Source: Candidatus Gastranaerophilales bacterium (GTDB lineage Bacteria; Cyanobacteriota; Vampirovibrionia; Gastranaerophilales; Gastranaerophilaceae). From it: a DNA stretch of 44,978 nucleotides. A model generated the notes under the pieces. That model worked only from the letters and a program-made list of their open reading frames with translations. It ran no database searches and had not been told where the DNA came from. Shown here piece after piece: positions 19,741 to 26,511 of the stretch. Each line of letters starts with the position of its first letter. The stretch's first letter is position 1. A program made the translations under genes and the position numbers. The stretch lies in assembly GCA_944324375.1 (NCBI GenBank), contig CALUWB010000008.1:1-44978 (forward strand), given 5' to 3'.

Positions 19741-20400
19741 ATGAAAAGAGAAATGATTTTTTTAGGACCACCAGCTTGTGGTAAAGGAACACAAACAAGT
19801 AAATTAGCAGAGTATTTTAATCTCCCTCACGTTGATACAGGTTCTTTATTAAGAGCTGAAATATCTGCAGGAACAGAAAACGGTAAAGTTGCTAAACAAT
19901 TTATTGATAAAGGTCAACTTGTGCCTGTTGAATTGGTTGCTAAAATAATCAAAGATAGATTAGCTCAAAAAGATTGTGAAAATGGATACATTTTAGACGG
20001 ATTTCCTAGAAGTGCAGAACAAGCAGATATGCTAACTAAAATAAACGAAGAAATTGATGGAGATAAAGAAACTTCATTCAAAGCTGTTTATTTCGATTTA
20101 GATCAAGAAATTCTTATTTCAAGAATAGTTAACAGACGTTCTTGCCCTAAATGTGGTGAAATTTACAACATTAAATTCCACCCACCAAAAACAGAAGGAA
20201 TCTGCGATAAATGTGGAGCAGAATTAGCTCAAAGAAAAGATGATAATGAAGAAACAGCAAAAGCAAGATTTGAAACATACTTCAAAGAAACTGCACCTCT
20301 TGTTGATTATTACAAAAATAAAAATGTTTTAAGAACAATAGATGCAAACGGTAGTATTGATGAAGTATGGGAAAGATTATTGAAGGTAGTAAATGATTAA
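19741..20400 (+). CDS. adk: Adenylate kinase, zinc-finger type
   Basis: 219 residues. The P-loop is GPPACGKGTQ, with Ala-Cys where the family usually has Gly-Ala/Ser. DTGSLLRAE, GFPRSAEQA and the LID with two Cys pairs (CPKCGE and CDKCGA) follow, so the lid should be held by a zinc ion. It balances ATP, ADP and AMP. map begins 8 bases before its stop, so the two are translationally linked as in many adk-map pairs, though here they follow gyrB rather than the usual ribosomal protein operon. Confidence 0.95.
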   Translation: MKREMIFLGPPACGKGTQTSKLAEYFNLPHVDTGSLLRAEISAGTENGKVAKQFIDKGQLVPVELVAKIIKDRLAQKDCENGYILDGFPRSAEQADMLTKINEEIDGDKETSFKAVYFDLDQEILISRIVNRRSCPKCGEIYNIKFHPPKTEGICDKCGAELAQRKDDNEETAKARFETYFKETAPLVDYYKNKNVLRTIDANGSIDEVWERLLKVVND

Positions 20401-21145
20401 AAGAAAATCAAAAGATGAAATAAAAAGAATGCGTCATGCAGGACATATTGTAGCACTTGTACATCAAGAAATGAGAAAAGTTGTAGAACCAGGAATTAGC
20501 ACGAAAGAACTTGATGATATTGCAATGCGAATAATAAAAGAAAACAAAGCAATACCAACATTTTTAGGATACTCTGGTTTCCCTGCAAGTATTTGTACAT
20601 CAATTAATGAAAAAATTGTCCATGGAATTCCATCAAAAGATGAAATTCTAAAAGAAGGAGATATAATTGCAATCGATGTTGGTGCGACATATGGTGGCAT
20701 GGTTGGCGATAGTGCTTGGTCTTATGCTGTAGGTAAAATTTCAGAAGACAAACAACGTCTTATGAAAGTAACAGAAGAAGCTCTATTTGCAGGTATCTCA
20801 AAAATGAGAGCAGGAAATGTACTTGATGATATATCTGGAGCAATTGAAGATGTTGCAAATAGAGAAAAAATGGGAATTGTAAGAAACTATGGTGGACACG
20901 GAGTTGGACATCAAATGCATGAAGATCCATTTTTATTTAATTTTAGAGTTGGAAACCAAACTAAATTAAAAAGTGGTTATGTAATTGCAATTGAACCAAT
21001 GTTAAACCTAGGTTGCGACGATGTAGTTGTTTTAGATGACCAATGGTCTGTAGTAACAAAAGACGGTAAAGCATCTGCTCATTTTGAACATACGGTTCTT
21101 TGTACCGACGATGAGCCTATTTTAATGACAACACTTATGGAATAG
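20393..21145 (+). CDS. map: Methionine aminopeptidase, type I
   Basis: 250 residues. The metal-ligand blocks IAIDVGATYGGMVGDSAW (two Asp), NYGGHGVGHQMHEDP (His), AIEPMLN (Glu) and AHFEHTVL (Glu) are all present. It removes the initiator Met from new proteins. It overlaps adk by 8 bases. The stop codon lies in a copy of the GGGGTAAA repeat. Confidence 0.95.
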   Translation: MIKRKSKDEIKRMRHAGHIVALVHQEMRKVVEPGISTKELDDIAMRIIKENKAIPTFLGYSGFPASICTSINEKIVHGIPSKDEILKEGDIIAIDVGATYGGMVGDSAWSYAVGKISEDKQRLMKVTEEALFAGISKMRAGNVLDDISGAIEDVANREKMGIVRNYGGHGVGHQMHEDPFLFNFRVGNQTKLKSGYVIAIEPMLNLGCDDVVVLDDQWSVVTKDGKASAHFEHTVLCTDDEPILMTTLME

Positions 21146-21164
21146 GGGTAAAGGGGTAAATATA
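21143..21164 (+). repeat. GGGGTAAA repeat starting at the map stop
   Basis: TAGGGGTAAA followed by GGGGTAAATATA. As at gyrB, the TAG of the repeat is the stop codon of the preceding gene and a second in-frame stop (TAA) follows after one codon. It lies just before the small INFTG-protein gene. Confidence 0.6.
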
Positions 21165-21169
21165 AAAGA

Positions 21170-21469
21170 ATGATTAAATATATGAAAAACTCATCAATAA
21201 ATTTTACAGGAGCTTTTAAATTTAGCTATAAAAGCCAAGCTGATACAAAAGGATTATGTGAATTATCACAATTATGTAAAAAACATGAAGACAGGTTCAA
21301 AAGTGTAAGAATATATACAGAAAATCCTAAAAAAGGTATTCGTTTTGAAGATGGTGCATACCTAAGAAGCAAGTTAATCGTTCCAGACAAAATTGATAAT
21401 CAGGTTTCACATATTCTTCAAAAAAATAACATTGAATTTGAATACCTAGGCAAAAACAAGAAATCCTAA
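21170..21469 (+). CDS. Small protein with N-terminal INFTG motif
   Basis: 99 residues; the true start may be the second Met (base 21182), giving MKNSSINFTGAFKF and 95 residues. No clear SD precedes either. INFTG is at residues 10-14. The rest is a compact soluble sequence with Cys at about 27 and 33, plus Lys- and Glu-rich parts. Function unknown. Its stop codon lies inside the left arm of the long terminator shared with the convergent coiled-coil gene. Confidence 0.5.
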   Translation: MIKYMKNSSINFTGAFKFSYKSQADTKGLCELSQLCKKHEDRFKSVRIYTENPKKGIRFEDGAYLRSKLIVPDKIDNQVSHILQKNNIEFEYLGKNKKS

Positions 21470-21493
21470 ACAGTTGTTTAGGATTTCTTGTTT
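21454..21493. terminator. Bidirectional terminator overlapping two stop codons
   Basis: A perfect 18-bp inverted repeat, AAACAAGAAATCCTAAAC / GTTTAGGATTTCTTGTTT, with a 4-base loop (AGTT). The left arm contains the stop of the 99-residue gene, and the right arm ends in the stop of the convergent coiled-coil gene. Each arm gives an A-tract before and a T-tract after the stem on its own strand. Confidence 0.8.
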
Positions 21494-22547
21494 ATAACCA
21501 ATTAGAATATTTAGATTTATACAATTTTTCTATCTTAGCCATTATACTCTCACGTTCTTTAATTATTTGTGTTATTTTATCTTCCATTATTTTAATTTTA
21601 TTCTTATATTCTGCAACTTCTGAATTTCCATAATTTATATATTTTATTGTTTGTTTTACAGAATCTGCTAATTTCCGTCTAGTTTCAATATAAGTTTGAT
21701 GAAGATTTTTCTTATATTCTAACTCTTGCAATAATGCTTTTTGTTTTTCTTCAAAAGGAAGATTTTTTGATACAATTTGATTTAAACGCTTATCAGAATT
21801 TTTCATAGACATTTTATAATCTTGCTTTATTTTATGACCTTCATTAAATGTGTTTTTTATACTGGCATCTTCATAAGGATTACGTTCAGAATAATTACAA
21901 TGGAAAAGATGCTTAAAACTTGCTAGACAACTCTTAGCATTACTAAATTCCCAATTACAATCATCCATTTCTTTTAATAATTTATATCGAGCATTTGCAT
22001 TTTCTAAAGTTTGATTAAGAATATTTTTTTGATTAGTTTCTTGTTTTAAATTTTCAGAATGCATATTTATTTTTTTCTGATACTTCTCTTTAGCAATTTC
22101 ATTTTGAGCATACTTTAATCTTTTATTATATCTATCAAGATAATAATTATGTTCATTAATTTTATTCACAGCTTCATCTCGCTTGTATGTTAAAAAACCT
22201 TTTTCATTTTCAGCATTTTTTGAAAAATATTTATCTCCATCTCTGTAATCTTTTTTAATCTGACTTAATCTCAAATCATCCCTTATTGTATAATCATGAG
22301 TTTTATAAATTTCTTCTGGTATTATTTCAAAAGGATCTGCTCTATAAATTTTAGTATCTTTATTCGGATACGCACCTGGATAATTAGGTGTAGCATTTGG
22401 TGGGACCTCATAATGATCTAAACAACCTCCTCCTCCAAGTGTTGTTGAGTATGATACAAAACGCATAACAGGAATCGGACCTTGTGTTACCCCCTTAAAG
22501 TTTATTTTAGATAAATTATTTCTATAATTATTTGACAATAGTTGCAT
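21492..22547 (-). CDS. Coiled-coil protein with INFKG motif
   Basis: 351 residues. INFKG is at residues 15-19. A Gly/Pro-containing segment runs to about residue 100 (GGGGCLDHYEVPPNATP). From about 125 to the end the sequence is rich in Lys, Glu, Asn and Gln with heptad-like spacing, predicting long coiled coil interrupted near residues 205-225 by a short Cys-containing stretch (two Cys, then HLFHCNYS). There is no signal peptide or membrane segment. It is last in the AAA cluster, 18 bases after pseudo-AAA copy A, with AAGGAG before its ATG. It could be a scaffold or adaptor for the AAA-like proteins; this is inference from position. Confidence 0.6.
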   Translation of the reverse strand: MQLLSNNYRNNLSKINFKGVTQGPIPVMRFVSYSTTLGGGGCLDHYEVPPNATPNYPGAYPNKDTKIYRADPFEIIPEEIYKTHDYTIRDDLRLSQIKKDYRDGDKYFSKNAENEKGFLTYKRDEAVNKINEHNYYLDRYNKRLKYAQNEIAKEKYQKKINMHSENLKQETNQKNILNQTLENANARYKLLKEMDDCNWEFSNAKSCLASFKHLFHCNYSERNPYEDASIKNTFNEGHKIKQDYKMSMKNSDKRLNQIVSKNLPFEEKQKALLQELEYKKNLHQTYIETRRKLADSVKQTIKYINYGNSEVAEYKNKIKIMEDKITQIIKERESIMAKIEKLYKSKYSNWL

Positions 22548-22564
22548 TTTAACTCCTTTAATAC

Positions 22565-23840
22565 TTTAATCAACATAGGCTATGTCGATATTATCTTCCC
22601 TACATTTCATATGTTTTTTCCAAAGCGCTAAGTCCTCTGGCTTTTGGATATCTTCCATCATTTTGTATATTGTTTCATATTTCTCTTTATGAGCTGGATT
22701 ATTTTGGATATCAAGATTTCCTTCCAATTCATCTAAACCTTCCATTAAATATTTATTACCTTTCCATCTATCAACATTTTCTGAAGATTTAACTACATAA
22801 TCCTGCCATTTTTTTAAAGAATCACTTGCATGAGGTGTTACATAAGGTATTGAATATGCAAAATGAGGTTCCATCTCGTTCATTACTTCGTCACCTTTTT
22901 TACTTAAAACCTCACGTGCTGCTGCTAGTTTATTTACTACTACTGATGGGTGATAAGTTTTTATCTCTTTTAAATAATCCTTCCAAATACTTAAAGGTTC
23001 ATTATCTTTTGGTTGTGGACAATTATTTATATCTATTCGGCCAAATCGTATTACTGCCGGATCTACCTTTGTTGTATCGGTACAGGTATACAAAAGCATT
23101 ATCCCATGACGTTCACAACAATTATTTGAATCCGGTGAATCTTTTAAAAGACATCCATCTGGAAATTTAAACCAGCCTTCAGGATATCCTTCAGGTTGAC
23201 CAATTTCATCTAATCCACGAACTACAAATACTCTGAATTTACCGTTCTTTTTAAATTCTTCATCATTATTATGCTTCCACATATCCCACCAAGCATCACT
23301 TAATGCCGGATATTTTGATTGTTTTCCATCACTTGGATCTATTATTTCTGCTCCGGCTTTTTTTAATTCATCTATCATCCAATTGAAGCGTTCTTCACGA
23401 GCTTCTGATTTTGGTCCGGTCAACATATATCCATTTGGAGGAAAACTACCTACAATTTTTTCTGGTTTGCCTTCTTTATTTATTTTATTTCTGAATGGAT
23501 TTTTTACATATTGTATGCATTCATGTAGAAAACCTTGTTTAAAATCAGCCTCTAAATCAACACCTTTCCATGTATCAACTTTCATCAAATGTACTTCATC
23601 CGAAACTTTTTTTGAATTTGTTTTAAATACATTTTTGAAAAATTTTACAATTGATTTTGACTTTGCTCCGGCAATCCCTAATGCACCTAGACTTACAGTC
23701 CCCACTAAAACCTGACCTCCGGTTAAACCTGTTTTACCGGTAAAATTAACCGGATAAGATGGTAATTGATGCTGTGTTTTATTATTTGTTTTTTGTGAAT
23801 AGCCATTGAATGCAATATTATTTGTTATTATCATGATTTT
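22565..23840 (-). repeat. Tandem duplication unit A (1,276 bp)
   Basis: Near-perfect direct repeat of 23846-25121 (offset 1,281), covering a whole gene plus a few bases on each side. The units are separated by 5 bases (23841-23845). The only base difference I found by eye is 22613 (G) versus 23894 (A). Confidence 0.93.
22566..23834 (-). CDS. Membrane-anchored degenerate AAA-like protein, copy A
   Basis: 422 residues. IAFNG (7-11) and VNFTGK (29-34) come first, then a Gly/Val/Leu/Ala-rich hydrophobic segment (about 36-57) that could cross the membrane. From about residue 88 the sequence follows the AAA+ pattern: a lead-in helix, NGYMLTGPKSEARE (136-147) where Walker A should be, FRVFVVRGLDEI (200-211) at Walker B, and YTCTDTTKVDPAVIRFGRID (249-268) at sensor 1 and the arginine-finger region. 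The Walker A Lys-Thr pair is Arg-Glu, and the Walker B acids are Arg-Gly, so ATP hydrolysis is improbable. A helical C-terminal part fits the AAA lid. Residue 408 is His here and Tyr in copy B. It starts 12 bases after the copy B stop. Confidence 0.7.
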   Translation of the reverse strand: MIITNNIAFNGYSQKTNNKTQHQLPSYPVNFTGKTGLTGGQVLVGTVSLGALGIAGAKSKSIVKFFKNVFKTNSKKVSDEVHLMKVDTWKGVDLEADFKQGFLHECIQYVKNPFRNKINKEGKPEKIVGSFPPNGYMLTGPKSEAREERFNWMIDELKKAGAEIIDPSDGKQSKYPALSDAWWDMWKHNNDEEFKKNGKFRVFVVRGLDEIGQPEGYPEGWFKFPDGCLLKDSPDSNNCCERHGIMLLYTCTDTTKVDPAVIRFGRIDINNCPQPKDNEPLSIWKDYLKEIKTYHPSVVVNKLAAAREVLSKKGDEVMNEMEPHFAYSIPYVTPHASDSLKKWQDYVVKSSENVDRWKGNKYLMEGLDELEGNLDIQNNPAHKEKYETIYKMMEDIQKPEDLALWKKHMKCREDNIDIAYVD

Positions 23841-23845
23841 CTCTA

Positions 23846-25121
23846 TTTAATCAACATAGGCTATGTCGATATTATCTTCCCTACATTTCATATATTTTTT
23901 CCAAAGCGCTAAGTCCTCTGGCTTTTGGATATCTTCCATCATTTTGTATATTGTTTCATATTTCTCTTTATGAGCTGGATTATTTTGGATATCAAGATTT
24001 CCTTCCAATTCATCTAAACCTTCCATTAAATATTTATTACCTTTCCATCTATCAACATTTTCTGAAGATTTAACTACATAATCCTGCCATTTTTTTAAAG
24101 AATCACTTGCATGAGGTGTTACATAAGGTATTGAATATGCAAAATGAGGTTCCATCTCGTTCATTACTTCGTCACCTTTTTTACTTAAAACCTCACGTGC
24201 TGCTGCTAGTTTATTTACTACTACTGATGGGTGATAAGTTTTTATCTCTTTTAAATAATCCTTCCAAATACTTAAAGGTTCATTATCTTTTGGTTGTGGA
24301 CAATTATTTATATCTATTCGGCCAAATCGTATTACTGCCGGATCTACCTTTGTTGTATCGGTACAGGTATACAAAAGCATTATCCCATGACGTTCACAAC
24401 AATTATTTGAATCCGGTGAATCTTTTAAAAGACATCCATCTGGAAATTTAAACCAGCCTTCAGGATATCCTTCAGGTTGACCAATTTCATCTAATCCACG
24501 AACTACAAATACTCTGAATTTACCGTTCTTTTTAAATTCTTCATCATTATTATGCTTCCACATATCCCACCAAGCATCACTTAATGCCGGATATTTTGAT
24601 TGTTTTCCATCACTTGGATCTATTATTTCTGCTCCGGCTTTTTTTAATTCATCTATCATCCAATTGAAGCGTTCTTCACGAGCTTCTGATTTTGGTCCGG
24701 TCAACATATATCCATTTGGAGGAAAACTACCTACAATTTTTTCTGGTTTGCCTTCTTTATTTATTTTATTTCTGAATGGATTTTTTACATATTGTATGCA
24801 TTCATGTAGAAAACCTTGTTTAAAATCAGCCTCTAAATCAACACCTTTCCATGTATCAACTTTCATCAAATGTACTTCATCCGAAACTTTTTTTGAATTT
24901 GTTTTAAATACATTTTTGAAAAATTTTACAATTGATTTTGACTTTGCTCCGGCAATCCCTAATGCACCTAGACTTACAGTCCCCACTAAAACCTGACCTC
25001 CGGTTAAACCTGTTTTACCGGTAAAATTAACCGGATAAGATGGTAATTGATGCTGTGTTTTATTATTTGTTTTTTGTGAATAGCCATTGAATGCAATATT
25101 ATTTGTTATTATCATGATTTT
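23846..25121 (-). repeat. Tandem duplication unit B (1,276 bp)
   Basis: Partner of the unit at 22565-23840. Its promoter-proximal end includes the ATGA junction with the AAA+ gene, so B keeps the original gene context and A is likely the added copy. Confidence 0.93.
23847..25115 (-). CDS. Membrane-anchored degenerate AAA-like protein, copy B
   Basis: 422 residues, identical to copy A except Tyr at 408. Its ATG overlaps the TGA of the AAA+ gene upstream in an ATGA junction, so it is translationally coupled to that gene and probably made in fixed ratio with it. Domain order is N-terminal F-motif, hydrophobic segment, then degenerate AAA core with SRH-like VIRFGRID. It keeps the shape of an FtsH-like module without the residues for ATP binding and cleavage. 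It may act as a structural partner or membrane anchor for the AAA+ protein. Alternatively it is a decayed ATPase, but the intact frame and clean duplication argue against decay. Confidence 0.7.
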   Translation of the reverse strand: MIITNNIAFNGYSQKTNNKTQHQLPSYPVNFTGKTGLTGGQVLVGTVSLGALGIAGAKSKSIVKFFKNVFKTNSKKVSDEVHLMKVDTWKGVDLEADFKQGFLHECIQYVKNPFRNKINKEGKPEKIVGSFPPNGYMLTGPKSEAREERFNWMIDELKKAGAEIIDPSDGKQSKYPALSDAWWDMWKHNNDEEFKKNGKFRVFVVRGLDEIGQPEGYPEGWFKFPDGCLLKDSPDSNNCCERHGIMLLYTCTDTTKVDPAVIRFGRIDINNCPQPKDNEPLSIWKDYLKEIKTYHPSVVVNKLAAAREVLSKKGDEVMNEMEPHFAYSIPYVTPHASDSLKKWQDYVVKSSENVDRWKGNKYLMEGLDELEGNLDIQNNPAHKEKYETIYKMMEDIQKPEDLALWKKYMKCREDNIDIAYVD

Positions 25122-26311
25122 GCTGAATCTCCATACATAGCTTTAATTACTTTTTTTACATACTCATCCCTTACAGGTTCTTTGTATTCACCAGTATCAA
25201 AAGTTTGTCCAAAATGTTCCTCATACTGATATTTATCTTTGTTTTTCATTAAAAAATCATCAACATTATCTATAACTTTTTTTATTTTTCCAGGAACAAA
25301 AGGTAATTTTTTTTCTTTTGCATAATCAAGAATTTCATCATGGTTCAGTTTGTCTTTTCTATTGACTTGAGCAATAAAATGACTGAATACTGCAGATACT
25401 TCAGCTTCTGATTTCATACGGCCTATAGGCATCATTAAGCTTGTTCTGTTTTTATCATAATATTCTTCTGTTAGTTTGTTCTTATCATTTATTGTTGCAA
25501 TCCAAGTGATACCATCTTTTGCAGGGTGCTGGGTTTGATATGAAATTTCTGTTTGAAGCATTTCTGCATCTTTTGCATTCATTAGTTTATCAAAATTGTT
25601 TATCATTATAACAGAATGTTCACCATTTTTACCTGCCTCTTGGGCTTTTTCAAAAGTTTTCCAGATTGCAAATATATTCTCATCAGTATCACCTTTGTCC
25701 CAAGGTTTATCTATGACAATAGTATTTATTTTCAAATTTTTCTCACGTGCTTTGATACCAATATGTTCTAAAAGAGATTCTGCCATATGACTTTTACCTG
25801 TTCCAGGTTCTCCATGCAAAATAATACCTGATGGAACAGTGTATTCAAAAGGAATCTCTTTGCCGGCTTGTTTTGCTTCTTGTGTTTTAATAATAGGAAC
25901 AACAGCCTGTTTTATTAACTCCAATTTTTCTAACGAATACCCGATAACTTTATTCAAACCTACTTCATGACCATCAAGTTTTGGCTTTATTCCTCCGACA
26001 TCCAAATCAGCTTGATATTTTTTCTCTGCCTGAAATTCTGATATACCTAATCTCTTTGATAAGATTTTTATATCATCTAATGCTTTTTTATGTAAATTTT
26101 TAACATGATAATTCCTTTGTGCTTCACGAGCATTATTTAATTTTTTCTTACCCCAGAAAAATAAATCATCAAGTACATACTTCCCAAAATTTGGAGATGT
26201 ATTTCTATTTTGCTTAATATTATTAATTTGATAATTCCTTGCAGATATTGGCTGTGATTGATTATTTCTATTTTGTATTGTTCTAAAATTTGTAATAGTT
26301 GAAACTTCCAT
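25112..26311 (-). CDS. AAA+ ATPase with Asn-Asn in Walker B
   Basis: 399 residues from the ATG at 26311; AAGGAG lies 6 bases before it. A GTG two codons upstream would overlap that site and is rejected. SPNFGKY at 39-45 is the N-terminal motif. The AAA core follows: LNKVIGYSLEKLELIKQAV lead-in, Walker A GEPGTGKS at 167-174 (intact), SVIMINNFDKL at Walker B with N238-N239 in place of the usual Asp-Glu, TWIATINDKNKL with the sensor-1 Asn at 275, and PIGRM at 296-299 in the arginine-finger region. It should bind ATP but may hydrolyse it poorly or by another arrangement. A membrane segment is not evident. It heads the four-gene cluster and overlaps pseudo-AAA copy B by 4 bases. Confidence 0.75.
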   Translation of the reverse strand: MEVSTITNFRTIQNRNNQSQPISARNYQINNIKQNRNTSPNFGKYVLDDLFFWGKKKLNNAREAQRNYHVKNLHKKALDDIKILSKRLGISEFQAEKKYQADLDVGGIKPKLDGHEVGLNKVIGYSLEKLELIKQAVVPIIKTQEAKQAGKEIPFEYTVPSGIILHGEPGTGKSHMAESLLEHIGIKAREKNLKINTIVIDKPWDKGDTDENIFAIWKTFEKAQEAGKNGEHSVIMINNFDKLMNAKDAEMLQTEISYQTQHPAKDGITWIATINDKNKLTEEYYDKNRTSLMMPIGRMKSEAEVSAVFSHFIAQVNRKDKLNHDEILDYAKEKKLPFVPGKIKKVIDNVDDFLMKNKDKYQYEEHFGQTFDTGEYKEPVRDEYVKKVIKAMYGDSAKS

Positions 26312-26454
26312 AAACACTCCTTTGTCTAGTATTAGCTTTATCGTATAACTTCAATTTATTTTTTAAATATACACCGTGCTATTTGTTACATAACTTTATA
26401 AAATAACGGAAAATATAACCAAGTGGCTAATTTATATATTAATAAAAAAATATT

Positions 26455-26491
26455 AAAAAAGGCCTGATATAAATATACATCAGACCTTTTT
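26455..26491 (-). terminator. Terminator after ppdK
   Basis: Imperfect stem AGGCCTGAT / ATCAGACCT around a 10-base loop, flanked by A6 and T5 tracts so it can act on both strands. It lies 21 bases beyond the ppdK stop. Confidence 0.7.
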
Positions 26492-26511
26492 CATTTAAAT
26501 AATAAATACTA

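Noticed and set aside
22826-24996. Plus-strand ORFs of 110 and 114 codons, each present twice
   Set aside because: They are antisense shadows of the duplicated pseudo-AAA genes, repeated only because the genes are.
22565-25121. Insertion sequence or composite transposon as cause of the duplication
   Set aside because: No transposase, no terminal inverted repeats and no target-site duplication at the unit edges; simple tandem duplication explains it.
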